Below, one piece after another: positions 26,902 through 40,244 of a stretch of 64,000 nucleotides of DNA. Location of the stretch: positions 17,298,001-17,362,000 of the forward strand of contig NW_020825289.1 in the NCBI RefSeq assembly GCF_003286085.1. Reading direction: 5' to 3'. This stretch comes from Drosophila persimilis. Its lineage: Eukaryota > Arthropoda > Insecta > Diptera > Drosophilidae. Every line of letters starts with the position of its first letter. Within the stretch, counting starts at the first letter, position 1. Position numbers and translations under genes: made by a program. The notes under the pieces are model-generated. The model saw only the letters and a program-made list of their open reading frames with translations, was not told the origin of the DNA and ran no database searches.

Positions 26902-27000
26902 TATACCCGGTACTCAAAGAGTATAGGGTATTTTTGATTTGTGGGGAAATCGGATGGGTACAACACCCAGAAGGAATCGTTTCCGGCCCCATACAATATA
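26902..27000. repeat. Old dispersed repeat fragment
   Basis: The stretch begins tatacccggtactcaaagag and continues to a cagaaggaatcgtttccg segment about 70 bp later. From memory, this order (ATACCC... start, AGAAGGAA.CGTTTCC core, then ATA-rich) matches a very common dispersed repeat in Drosophila genomes. Its internal palindrome (tatacccggtactc / gagtatagggta) is visible. I cannot name the element with certainty. Confidence 0.5.
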
Positions 27001-27023
27001 TGTTTTCTGAAGGTGCTTTTGCC

Positions 27024-27250
27024 TCAGCTCACAACGTTCCGTTCCTCCTCGATATTAAATGGTCTGCTAATAAATAGTATCTCAATTTTCAATTGAAATA
27101 ACCGAGCAACTAAGGTTAAGCTGTGCAATTCTACGCTACCGACTGTCATTTCCTCGTTGAAGACCGTACCTACCTTATGCCCAATGATCATGTGCTTAGT
27201 CAGAGCCTTTATCAATAGTTGGAGGACAAAGTACACACCAATTGCAAAGT
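27024..27250 (-). other. Unexplained open fragment next to the dispersed repeat
   Basis: On the minus strand the sequence stays open and reads like real protein: YFVLQLLIKAL, then KHMIIGHKVGTVFNEEM, then LHSLTLVARLFQL. It has a TGA at its end and no signal peptide, TATA box or splice context. It directly abuts the dispersed repeat at 26902-27000, so it could be a captured or degenerate piece of a gene or mobile element. It could equally be chance. I do not recognise the protein. Confidence 0.25.
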
Positions 27251-27299
27251 GACTTTACATCAAAATACTGATGGTCCAAATATTCCCTATTAAATTCGG

Positions 27300-30200
27300 T
27301 TGCGTGGAAACAACACAAAGATCTTTTGATGCATGAAATGAACTGAAGTTGATAGGATTTGCGTGGGAAAACCTTTTAGGAGATGTTAATTATGATAGCT
27401 GCTATCCTAATTGAGTCCACCCTATCTAAGCGAGACGAGACCCCTCGCCTTCCCGGAACTCAATCGGTGCAAAGTGGTGTGGCAAACAGTTCCTAAGTTT
27501 TGTGTCATCTCCAGCGATTGGATCAGTAAATATTTGCATGCGAGCGAGGACAAAGCCGTGACAAGCAACATGTCCACACAATGATAGTCCATGCCTCATG
27601 ACCCATTCCCCATTCCCCTTCATGTGCTACGAGGCAAATAACCAAAAGGGGGAGACTGATACAGAAGCACCACCACTGTGCTGACAAAAGCTGATTATTA
27701 TGGCAATGACAAGCATATTGGTCACGTTAGCACGGCATGGCCAGTGTCCAAATGGGTCGTGGCATGCACTTTACAAGCAGCCCGTTTCACCTCCAGTCGC
27801 AGTGGCAGTCCCAAGCCCAGGCCAGAGCCAGTGCCAGCTCCAGTCCGACTCACAGACCCGTTAATAACTGAAACGTGCCTCAAATTGGCCGTTCAGCATT
27901 AGCGCCCCGATATTTCTGGCTCTATTTGCCTGCTGATTCCGACAGTCTGCGACTATCACTGCGATTCTGACTGCGACTGGGTCCGCAGGAGATGGCAGAG
28001 TGGTGGAAGGGGGGGGATGTGGAAATGGCATGCAAACAGGAAACTCCATTTGGCGGTACCATACCATTCTTTTTGCTCCCTTGGTTGCGTGCAAATTTCT
28101 AGTCCCGAGTCTTGGGCTCCACTCACGTTTCCCCACTTATTACGCAGGCCTGGGGCTTTGCATGACTCGCCCTGATTCCGTTCCTAACTCCGCCTTAAAA
28201 TGTTCCCCGACTGTTCCTTCGACTGCCGCTAATTGCATGCATGACTGTTGTATCAATACCATCGATCTCATCTCAGTGGGATAGTTTCCTCTAGCCCAGG
28301 GCGATGGCGATGTCTGATGATGCTGATGGATGCGCTGGAGAGGCCCCAGTGGAGCACAAAATAGCTCCAGGCATAAACCCCAAAGCTAGTAGGGGGACAA
28401 GCAGAACCAGCGACTGCAAAATTGCATAATTAATCATGCGCGCATAAAAATGTCAACTGAGGGGGGGTGGGTTAACTTGTGGGATGCAAGAAACGCGGCA
28501 ACATGTTGCTGCTATCCCCCCGTGCTCTCTCCAATTCACTGCTTCAGCAACAGCATCAGCAGGAGCAGCAGTTGCAACAGTTGCAAGAAACAGATAGAGG
28601 GAGATAGAGATAGAAGGGGAGAGGGAGAGAGAGACCGAGAGAGAAGTTTGGATCTGCCACATCCCCATCCCTGCCACCTCTCCTGTGGAGCAGCAGTGCA
28701 ACGTCGAACATTTACAAACGAATCAAATTTGCATCAGAATTTCATTTATCTTGTTTTGCTACTATTGTGTGGATTTTAAACTCACAGACAGGGAGTGGTA
28801 GGAGGAGAAACGGGAAGAGAGTGAAAAAGGGATAGGGGGGAGGGATAGGGGAAAAAGGGAAAGATAACCGAGGGTCAGAGAAATGGCATAATAGTGAAAT
28901 TGCATTTGGCCAGTTTGTAAAATCAGAAATAACTAGCAAAATATTTCTGGGCAAACAGACGGTGGGGGAGAATTTATCGAACCTTTCTTTAGAGTAGATC
29001 GCTATGCAACATGTTTTCTCTAACTGAAACCCACAACGGAGGCATAGCTCTGCACTGGAGTGCACCTCTCCGCTGCAGCCTTCGATCTGCCCATCGTGTT
29101 CCCCTCTTCTGCCAATCTTGCCAATGCCACTTTTTACTCGTTTATTAATGCCAACTTCCAAAAAACCGCCAGGGATCTATGCAAAGAAAAAACATATAAT
29201 AAATTGAGGGGACAGTGTCCAGAAAGGACTTTAATGAAATAAACATTGTACTCTGTGTAACCGTGGTCTTTTTTGTGGCTCTCGGAATGTGTGTGTGTGT
29301 GTGTGTGCAACAAAGTTAATAACCGTTTTATGAGTCTATTAAAAAGGGATAATCGCCGGGCTCAGGATGATGTCTAGGCTGTCCTGCCCTGTGCATGGCA
29401 CTTATGTAAATGTTTCCCCCAAAAACACAGCCTGAAACGTAACCAGAAAAAAACTCCCATCATCAACTGTGGATGAGAGGAGGGGCAGTAAACTACGGCC
29501 AAAACTCTAATCGCTTGCCGCTGCCTACACATACACACATACGCTTGTGTGTATATAGGGTGGGGCTCGTATATTATTCATCCCAGCCGACCTTTACGCT
29601 GCCCCCAGCCTCAGTCCCCTTCTATACACCTCAAATAAATAAACAAGTTCAGGGGTCAAAGCCTGGAGGAAAGGGCAACTTAAAAATTGTTTTTTATTTG
29701 CCGGCCGTCTCTTTTTAATGACTGTACACAGTGCGTAAATCAAACCGCTTGTGAAAGGGGCCAAAAATTATGTAGATTAAGCATCCAACAACCAAACCAC
29801 ATAAAAAAGGGTTCCACTATACAGTATATACATACATACATATGTGTCCATATCTACGAGTATGTACGAGCATGTGCCTGTGCGGGATAGATATTATTTA
29901 TGGTGATATGTGCCCGACAAGCTGGCAGCATAATAAATTATGAAAATGCCACAAAATCTACAGAGTTTTCGTGCGCATTTTGTGTTTATTTTTATTTATT
30001 TTTTTTGGCCAGTTACAGGTGGAGCTTGTTGTGGCTTAGGCCATTACATCCACCTATCCTCATCCATTATCCCTCTGCTAAGTGGGCAGAAATCAATAGT
30101 CCTTTCAGGCAGAGCCATACAGCCACCAAGGGGGGGATTGATTTAATTAATTGTGTTGCTAATAAATAGTTCTCTAAACGTGGCCAGGAGCAGCGGTCGC

Positions 30201-33200
30201 GGTTAATAGTGGGCCTTTTAAGTGCATGTGCAACATGCGGTATGTGTGGCATGCATGGAAAACTTCGCCAGCGGGAAACTTCTTAAATCTAATGCATACG
30301 AAGGCAACTTCCTTTTTCCGTTGGGCATAAATAATAGCAAAAGCGGTTGTCCTGCGCTTTACACTGAAAGAAAATACTCAAGAAATTGAGGAATAATTAA
30401 AATGGCATCACTATTTTTCCACTTCCCCATCAAATTTCGCGAGACTAAAAGAATACATAGCTTACCGCGCTATGCCCACACACAGAGGCATTGTTCCGAG
30501 TGTAATTTCATCCTGCCTGAACCACAGGCAATTGAGCAACACTCATACGCAGTGTGCGCCCCAAACTTCGCAGCAGCTGCCACTAAATATTAAACACATA
30601 TATATTATAAGCCATATCTTTGTGGCCCTGCATCTCCGTATGCACATTCCGGGCCCTGTTTTGGCCAAGAGGGCGGAGAACGCGGGACCAGTAAGCAAAC
30701 GGGGCCGGCCCAGACACTTCCGGCATCAGCATCAGCACCAACAGCAACAGCAATAGCAAACACTGAGCCAAGTTAGCAGCCACTTGGCTTGTGCCAGCGA
30801 AGAGTACCACAAAGAATGGCTCTATTCACCCACATATATGCGCATATGGTGGTGTTTATCTGCTCCTGTTGGACCACAACATATGCTGATATGAAAAATA
30901 TTACTTCCGGCATTTCATTTGGGGTTCAACATGCCTAAGCCGCAGAAGCAAAACTTCCCTTGCCCCAGCCAGAGCCAGAGCTACTTGAATCCAGGAAATA
31001 AGGACTTGGGGCAGCTTTCATTAAAAGCCAAAGCGAACGCCTGCTAATACAGGAGACATGCGGCTTGAACCCTTACAGCCTCAAGGCATTTCCTTATCAG
31101 GGAATTACCTGCTCCAAAATCTGGACCTGGAGCTGAAACATTGGTCTAAGCTGGAAAATGCGTAATTAACAACTGTTCGACACTGTCCTGTCCGATGTCC
31201 ATTTCCCATTTACCATTCCCCTGCTTCCCAGACAGACTTTCTACGTCAGAATGCGGCTAGACGGCATAAATCTGGCCAGTTGCAGGGGTAACAGCTGCAA
31301 CCGCAGTAGCAGAGTCCTTCCCATCTACTCACTTGGCAAATTACCGTATGTGCCTTGTTGATGTTTGCCCTGGCCAAAGCCACAACCAAAGCCAGCCCCA
31401 GGACCAGGCCTGGGCCAAATACTGCAGTTGGCAATCGTAATGTGACCAACAGAAGCTAACTGGAACTACGAGTATTCTTTAAAATGGCTAGGAATCCATA
31501 AAGTGAGTGAATAGATTCCTAATTCTGCCTTCCTTCCTGCCATCCTGCCACAATCATTCAATCAACGAGTTTAAATGCCATGTCCACGTCCAATTTTAAA
31601 ATTCTTTCGCATTTAGATATTTATTAATTGCTTAGGATGAATATCGAGTGGAAATCATTTTGTGCAAGGGATTAAATCATATTTTTTGGGTTATCAATTT
31701 GGATGTTTAGAAATGCATAAAGTTGGCGAATATTCGGATGATGTCTGTTTGATTTGGGGCCCTCTCTGTGGTTGTTATCCCCACTTTGCGGCAGCCAATT
31801 AAATAAGCAACATTCAGATAAATAGATGCACACAAATACCCACGATGACAATGTTGCACGCACTAAACTGCTAATTGACATGTAAGCGGAACAATTGCCT
31901 ATCAGCAGCGACAGCAAATGTATAAAATAGCAACAACTTCAACCATCGTAACGACAACATCGATCAAGCAATAACTATTAAACATAGATATCGACAATGG
32001 GAAAATTCAATTGTTGTGCAAATTGATTTCAAATGTCACATAAACGTCAAACTTTTGCACTGCATGGCTACTTTTTCCCCCATCGATCTGTGCACCGCTG
32101 GCTATCTACGAGTATCTATCTACCGCTCTGGCCAACCACACAACCTCACATCCAGCGTCCCTTTTTTCCTCCTCTGCTTTGGCCACACACTAACAAGCTC
32201 TTGACTTTTGGCTATACTCGGAGTTAGATAAATGGTGCGACTGGATGCGAGGCGAGAGCATGAATTTAGGTGAGAACCAATCAATAATCACGTTCGCTTT
32301 GGGTATCCGCTTCCTCGCCCATCTACGGCTCTCTTCTGGCTACTGGCTCCTGGCAAAAATGAAAAATGACGGATGTCAGGCAGGGAGCAATAGCAGCGCC
32401 AAAGAGGGGAGTACCAAGTGTGCCGGAGAAGGATGATGACTTTGATTTACTTGACGGCGAGCTGGCCAGTATCGACAGTTTGACACAAATCACAGCTGAG
32501 AGGCATTTTAAATGTCAGCCTATGGCAAGAGTGAAAGTTTGCCCCAGTTTTCGGAGAGCTGGTCCTAAACCAAAAGCCACACTCTGCGCCAGGTAGCAGA
32601 GGCCCAGGCAGGAGCGAACAGATTTTTGTAGCACACTTTTTGAGGCTGGACAAACTTTCACTTCGAATGACATTCGGGCTTATGCTGGCCAGTGCACACA
32701 CTCGTGGCACCACGAAGGACCATCTGAAGTCAAGTCTAATGTGTTGGCCGTCTACCTACTGGGAATACAAAAAAGGCCCCTCAGTAGCCAGGCGCATTTA
32801 ATCGTTATTAACGGGAACTTTTTGCGCACACGTGTGTGAAAAAATAATAATAAATATGTGTACATTGGGAGAGAATTATGGGAGAAAGGCATAAAGCAAA
32901 GTCCAAATTGAAACAGAATCGGGGCGGCACCGCAGATGAGCGGAATTACGTGCCGTAGATTTTCCGTCGCGCAACTCCGCCCCAGTCTCAGTGACAGTTG
33001 GCCGGAATTCAGGGAGCTCGGAGCTGGGACCTGGGACCGAGATTCCGCTTTGTTTTGTTTGTGCTGATATCTTGGAAGATGGCTAAGCAGCAATTGGCTT
33101 TCATTAGGCCTGCTAGATGCTGACAGGATTTGTCAGACATTTGTCAAATTCGGAGCGCATCAAACTTTTCTCTGTTTTATATTCTTTTCCTTTCTTTTGT

Positions 33201-36200
33201 TTGAATTTTCGGGCTTTTGTCAAAGAAAATCCAAATTCGCGATATATCAAAGGTGCACTTACACATCCACTCATACATACACATACAAGGACGCATATCC
33301 ATACATATATGCATACAGGTGAATGGATGCATATGCGTATAAGTGTGGCCCCAGTATTATTCCGAATGCAAGCCGGTCATGACAATGGCCAGCATCCAAG
33401 ACACAATGGTTCACAGTCATGTAAAAATAGTGGATTAATAATATAATTAACTATTGTCTGATATTTTGACACTTGCCTCACTGTGCAGGGATTTGTGGTT
33501 GACTTTAGTTGGCTTTTCTCTCACTGCGAGTATCTGTGTGTTGCGCGCGAGTGTGTGTGAGCCATGGCGACAACTTCATCACTCAATGGCCGCGGTCGCT
33601 GCTTGTGCTGACAGATACAAATTATGATTGATTGGGGACAAATTTGCCCACTCTCTCCAGCGCACTCTCTCTTTCTCTTCCTGCTTTTCTCTGTGAAATC
33701 TGGACTTTCCTTTAAGGCAGCATTGCTCCCGCATTGGCCAATAAATTCGCATTAGCATTAAGTTGCATAAATATATCATAGGGAAATCTGTTGGAATTTA
33801 TTGCTAGTGTTTTAAATAAATTTAGAGCGTCACTTCATAAATAACTCCCTCTGTCCGGCGTTATTTAGCTCCGAGACGAGACTATTAAAATTTAATTCCC
33901 AGAAAAAAGAGGGCATTTATTGAAATTGAACTCTTTGCTCCTGTTCCTGTTCCTGCCCAGTCAAGCCAACCAATCATAAATCATCTGGTCAGCTTCAATA
34001 CAGGAAAGGACAGTACAGGACAGGACACGAAGGCGAGACAACAACTGCAAGCAGCCGAGAGAAATAGCACGAGAAAAAGGAAAAAAAAAATGGTCCTGGG
34101 CCCATTACACGCTCACTTGCTCAGATAATTGTTGATGGCCAGTCCTGTCCGGTGAGAGATGGGCTGTGGGAGTGTCAGTATGGGGAAGAGACGCCTCCAC
34201 ATCTTCCTCAGAGTTATAAATCATAATGAAATAGTTTCTGGGGGAACTCGGAGAAAGCTTTTATTTTCGTAGTCAAATCGCCAATCGAAATGCGCACCTT
34301 TGGAGATAATTCTCAATAATTAGAAGCATTCAAGTTTAAGAAATCCTTTTAGCTGACTTAACAGATAGGGATAAATCTGGTCTCGGGGCAAAAATTGAGT
34401 TTCGCCTCTTGTTAATAAATCATAAATTGCCCTGACATCCCCATGGCCTTGTCTCGTCTTCTGCCTGTGGATGGCTGGCTCTGCCTTCCTACTGATTGCA
34501 AAAGTTAAATGAACTTAAAGTTTTTTTTCGTGTTTTTCGTGTTCTTTGTGTTTTAAGCGGCTTAGCAGGGCGCTTTGACTGTGCTACGCTACTTGTGCCC
34601 GAAACTTGTTCGGCTTTGCATATTGATGCGGCATTAGGTGGCACAAGTTGCGGATCTGTTGTAGCAACAAGTCCCGCTGTCGCAACTATGTATGAAGAGC
34701 TGTGGCAGGGAGATAAATTCTTCCTCGCACACGCACTATATGCCGCCTTGAGGCAGGCTGCACATTGACATTCAGATGGCATCCGCATCCGCCCCAGATA
34801 TAGATGGGGGCAAGAGATACAGAGTGAGATATTGATAGGAGGAGGATGTGGCTGTGGCTGTGGGAATGGGACTTTTATGCCAGCCATAAAATTGCCGCCT
34901 GCATATCGGTTTCGCTCTGTTTGGCCATTAGCTTTTGTTTTATTTTATTATGCCTGGCACTCGCTGCTGTGTCACTGCCATTTCGGCCATTTTTGCCACA
35001 GCTTTGTGTACTCGACATTGTTATTTTTGTTGTTGCACTAAATCAAAGTGTCGTTTGACTGCGGCATGCAAAGGCGAGGCGAGCAAATCAACCATTCTGC
35101 CATCCCCTGCGAACAACCAAAGGAGAGGGAAAGTTTATTGGCATTCCCGATTTTTATGGCCTCATTTTGGCCCCTTGCATAACAATTAGCCAGACTGATT
35201 CGATTCGATTTCATTTCATTTAATTCTCTCGTACTATAGCTTTTTGTTCACATTAGACTGCGGAAACGGTAAAGGAAAATAATCAGAGCAAAACGAGTGG
35301 CACATTAGCAGTCACACATGAGTGAAAGATATTATCTTTCTATAAAAAAGAACTGCGAGTGTCCTGAATTAAAAATTGTAGCCAAGCTAAAAAAGATTAT
35401 ACCATTAATAAATATCAACGGGCTTCTTCAAAACTGTGCGGCAGAGATTTTGTACATTGCACGACAAAAATTAGGTTGAAGACCAGGTTGAGTAACTAGA
35501 TGCCATCCTCATATTTCAAATATGCAGTATACCCCTAAATCTTGAATAGAAAATTGAAAAGAGAACTGTATCAAGTCAAATTTGAAGTTTTCTATAATTT
35601 TAAACTGTTTTTTCGCCATTGTAGAATCCCCCGTCACACAGAGTCATCAAAATCAGGTATTTCCAGGTGGTGTTCGGGAGAGGCTTGGCCACACTGTTTG
35701 GCTACGGTTAACTTGTGGTGGCTCTCTCTCACAGTCGGGTCTCCTGAGAGGAGACTTCCAAGCTTATTGATTTAGTTAATGTTTGAATGTTTTCTAAAAC
35801 GCAAATACTGGACAGGCATTTTCCACTCAATGGCACTCAGCTACAGCAAGGACCACGTTCTAAGATTCTACGATTCTCTCTGAGGCAATTGAAAAGGCAA
35901 ATGGCAAGAATAAATGAGCAGGCACATTCTGTTTCTAAACATAAGAGTATAATCATACACAGAATATTCTTATAGTAATTTCATGCACAGCCAAATACAC
36001 TGAGAATAATCTTTTGCTCCGAGATATATTACTGCATAAATTGTATGCACAAAATACAGAAAAGCATTAATGTTATCATTTTCCATAGTTTTCCAATGGA
36101 CAGCATATGTACATATGTCCAAACTAGGAATACTCGTACAAATATCAAATAAACAACAGCGCAGTGAACCGCGAGAGCTGGTAAATGTGCAAAAGTACAC

Positions 36201-38553
36201 AAAGAAAAAAGAAAATAGGAATAACAATTTTGCGCAGACGAAAAACGGATAAAAAATGGGATGCAAAATAAAATAGAAATATTTAACGGAAAACATAGTA
36301 TGGGGGACTTTTTTGTACGGATTGTGTTTGGCCCGTTGCACGGCATTTGCATAGAAAGATTCAAATTAAACCAAAATGTGCAAAACGCTGTGAATGGTGC
36401 CCCGCCCCCGCCACAGTACTTCTATCTCACTTGCTTTATCTGTCTGTCTTCTGCATTTTTTTTCGGCCATCTTTTTGTAGCCATATTGGGTTCTGGCTGG
36501 TGCAACAAATGAAATGGTCAAATAGAAGCAGGACAATGAAATCGCCAGCTGAAAATGAGCAGCCAAAGCAGTTGCCAGAGAAAACAAAGAGAGAGAAAGG
36601 GAGTGCGAGAGGGGGTGATAGAGAGTGCAATCGAGTGCTTAAAGTGTTCGTCTAATGACAAAGCAAATTGTGTGTATTTGCACAAGAAGAGCAGCAAAAA
36701 CAGCAACAACGACGACTGGCTGAACAACAGTCAAACAAACAAGCATCCAGGAGCAATCATTGGAAAAGTTTTTAAAGTTTTCTGCAATTTTCCTGAGCCA
36801 TGAGCTGCCGTTGCAATTGAATTAATCATGGGAAATTCCCCTGCTCCCTGCCAACCACAAGTGGAAGCAGCTCAACCGGAACTTAACTTTTCAACACTTC
36901 TTTCTTCCTCTCTCTCTCTTTTCAGTGGATGTTCCTGGCAGTCCGATTGTCTTGCTCTCTCTTCAGAGCTGCTTGCATTCGGAGGCATGCAACAATAGCA
37001 ATCAGCTATGGTTAATTGTTGTTGCTGTTTCTGCTGCTTAATTAAGACGTTGTCGACAGTTTGCTGGACTGCTCTCATTCACTCTTCGCCCATCCATCTC
37101 TCATTCTTCCTCTCCCTCGGTTTTATTTCATTGGCATCTGTGCCTGCTCGGCCATACCATTTTTTATTTGCACCTTCGACTCTGGCAGCTCCCCTTCAGC
37201 ACCGCAATCGGCTTATGTACTCATCAGCCACCAGACGACGGACACGTCAACGTTAGTCTTGCAGAGAATTTAATAATCCTATGCTTTTTAATCCCAAAAA
37301 TGGCTTATACATTATAGCATCAGGTCAATCAAATAATGAGGTATTGTTGTAATCCATATACATATTGAATTCCATTCGTTTCGGTTCCATACAAATTTCT
37401 TTTATAAAAGGTAACAAATGATAGTTGCCTTCATGCCTTCATCCATGTTTCCATGGATGCACGAGCCCATCGTCTCTTTGTTCTGTTTTCTGTCTTCTGA
37501 ATTGGCTTGCATGCCGCTGCCACTTCCACTGGTGTTGCCATTGTCTACGGCTTGAAGTCCTTTCTGCGAGCCCTCTTTGGAGATTCTGTTCCGTTAGTGA
37601 CGCCGCCTGCATTGCTCGAATGAAAATTTCGATGCCCTGTTGCCTTGTGGCTTGTCTTCGCTCCGTGTTTACGGTTCGAAGAACTAAATGCCAACAGTTT
37701 TCATAAATCTGCCACTGGACGACATCGTCAGCTCTCACTCTCACTCTGGCCCTGGCCCGGGGCCCCTGCTCCATCACATGCGCCTGGCTTCCCACGAAGT
37801 TATCTTAAGTGCTCCGAGTGAAAGCTGTCAGTCGTTCTGTTCTCTCTTGGCCAGGATTGTTTGCTTGTTGCCTGCTTGCTGACTTTCGACTCTTACTCAA
37901 CTGTCTCTGACATGCTCTCAAAGATAAACAATTTCCCCAAATGGTTATTTGAATTAAATTGTCAGTCTTCTCCGGCGGAATGTATCCGTCTCACTTGGAC
38001 CCAATACTGTACAATAACAATGATAGTCAATATGTATAGACAAAGATGAATTTTATATGCTCTGGTACAGGAGCTCAATAGGTCAAATACGTAGTTTTAA
38101 AACACACCGCATCCAAATCAGAACTGTTTGACGCACAATTTTCGAAAACGAAGCTCGTTTTTGTTTTCAGCTCGTAGGAATTTGATGGTAATTACTTTCC
38201 ATTAGCCGACCATTGTGATGCTAAGCAAAACTTTCAACTTTCGCTGCTTTTGGCACAACATCACAACAAAAACGGACTGATTGGCCAAGGCTCTGCTTCA
38301 TAGGTGGCAACACATCATATTTTATGGCACGGCATTGTGTTGGCAGCTTCCAAAAGTGCCGTTGCTCGGAATCGAATCGAGTTGGGGAAACCAGTTCTCA
38401 GAGACAGGGGGCTGTCCGTAATATCGACTATCTCCAATACTGCCAGACCATGTTCACCGGACCTGGGCGCACTGTGTTTTCACATTCCTAGAACATTGTT
38501 GATCATGAATCGTCAATGCAAATTAGGTGGGGAGTGACCCAAATGGAATGGCC
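27300..38553. other. Gene-poor stretch
   Basis: About 11 kb without a recognisable gene. It contains a GA-rich tract (about 28592-28640), a GT microsatellite (29289-29307), CAG/CAA-type runs (about 30722-30760) and many short AT-rich blocks. Open frames are short and lie on both strands with no consistent codon usage. I see no tRNA, rRNA or CRISPR-like feature. Confidence 0.6.
29289..29307. repeat. GT microsatellite
   Basis: A (GT)n tract. Confidence 0.85.
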
Positions 38554-38589
38554 ATAAAATTGGTTGAGAGGTCTGAAATCGGTTTAGTC
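38554..38589 (+). promoter_or_regulatory. Probable core promoter of gene C
   Basis: A weak TATA-like CATAAAA (38554-38560) is followed 30 bp later by an initiator-like TTAGTC (38584-38589), the same hexamer as at gene A. The start codon is about 40 bp further on. Confidence 0.5.
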
Positions 38590-38627
38590 GTGGATAGAGC
38601 CAACGCCTAAAATATGTATTTGCAAGC

Positions 38628-40061
38628 ATGAGACTGTCACTGCTGCTGCTGCTAATCCAGTTACTGGCCCTCAGGGTCAGAGGTAAGCCTTCCTTCCCCT
38701 TGCGTTCCCATTGAGTTGCAGGGAAAGACTTTCAATCCCATTCCTTTCCAGGAACTCCTGCCAAACACTGGCGACGGGCCCCAGCCCATGGGGTTTTTAA
38801 TGTGGATCTCTATGCGTACAACAAGCCCAGGATGAACCTGGCAGGCCATCAGTCTCGATCGGGTCCGGCTCCGCCCATGGGTCAACTGCTGGAGCAACTG
38901 TCCCAGCACAGTCGTCGATCCGCCGTCCAGAAGTCCCACTATAGAAATCTCGATGATGCTGCAGAAGTTTATTCGCAGTCCAGGTCGAATGGAATGGAGG
39001 AGCAGCACAAACAAGCGAACAAAACAATAGAATCCCAGATCGTAAACATGCAATTAACGCCGTTGCAAATGAATTCAAGTCTCAGCAAAGCGCACGCACA
39101 TGAAAATTTATATTCGAGCGAGTTCCAAGTGCAGAATATAGGGGCCAAGAAAATTGTGCAATTGAATACCCTGTCGTCCAGCCATGAACGTAAACCAGTC
39201 CGAGAACAAGTTATGGGCCTGGAGCAGGAGGTGCACCCATTGAAAGTGGAACTGGCACTGCCACAGCTGCCCATAGAGGAAGAGGAGGAAGGGGAACAGG
39301 TGAATCAACACAATGGGCCAGTAGAGTCCAACAGAACCAATGAAGAACAAACTGCCTCCAGCTCGACGACAACGGAAGCCTCGGTAGATTTGACAGCTCC
39401 TGCAAGGGAATCCCTGGCCAGTGTGAAGAAAACACTAGCCGAGCCGGCGAGCCAGACAATTATCGATATGGTATCGACAGGAATGCAGGAGATTGTCAGC
39501 CAGCTGACAGCGGAGAATGCCGATGACAAGGACACAATGGGTCATCTGGTCTCCGAGCTGGTCCATCATTCCGGGAGGAACGAGACCGCTGCTAAGCGCA
39601 CTCAACTGAAGCCCAAGCGAAAGCAAACAAAAAAAGGAACAGTAACAAGAACAAAAACAAAAACACCTAATGAAATTGATACAAAGATGACGGCAAGCCC
39701 AGCAGTCACTCTTGTTCCAGCTTCAACTTTTCACACTGCTCCAGCTCCGACACATCCAAGTACAAGCTCATCGATTGACAAGCAGAAGCCAGTGAAGGAA
39801 TTGGAAACACAATCACTGGAAATCAGCACGCGTCGTCCTGTAAGAACCAAGGGCAAAGGCAAAGGCAAGGGTAAGCGACGTCCGGGTTCCCAGCGGCGTC
39901 CCTCGACCACTGGCATGCAGGAGGAAATTGAAACTACGACAAATTGGTGGCAGATACTCCCATATGCGGAAATTAGAACATTTTTGAATACGATTTATGA
40001 TACAATCACCGACAACGACAACGACAACGATGCCGATGAACGAGCCACGGGCGCTGCTTAA
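38628..40061 (+). CDS. Gene C: secreted Ser/Thr/Lys-rich protein (exons 38628-38682, 38752-40061)
   Basis: I predict 454 residues and do not recognise a named gene. Exon 1 gives a short signal peptide (MRLSLLLLLIQLLALRVRG, cleavage near its end). A 69-bp phase-1 intron splits a Gly codon, the same position and phase as in genes A and B. The mature chain starts TPAKHWRRAPAHG with basic pairs that could be processed. The middle is low-complexity and Ser/Thr/Gln/Glu-rich. Then comes a strongly basic segment (KPKRKQTKKG) and a GKGKGKGKRR run. The end has a more ordered-looking stretch (NWWQILPYAEIRTFLNTIYD) before an Asp/Asn-rich tail. No Cys is visible. It lies alone between the gene-poor region and the minus-strand array. 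Function unknown; it is secreted by prediction. Confidence 0.82.
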
Positions 40062-40233
40062 TACCTACGGGGTGGGTATCAGGGGAGCTAGTGTTTATAG
40101 AGGGTCCTGCAGGAGGTCGAATCGAATTTCCGCCGGGGCCCGCAGACACTTTGGTTTAACTTTGTTCACTGATCAACTTACGAGTATGTCTGAAATGGGA
40201 TTTGATTAGAGTTTTATGGGGGCAACAATTTGC

Positions 40234-40239
40234 AATAAA
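40234..40239 (+). terminator. Polyadenylation signal of gene C
   Basis: AATAAA, about 170 bp after the stop codon. Confidence 0.65.
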
Positions 40240-40244
40240 ACCGA

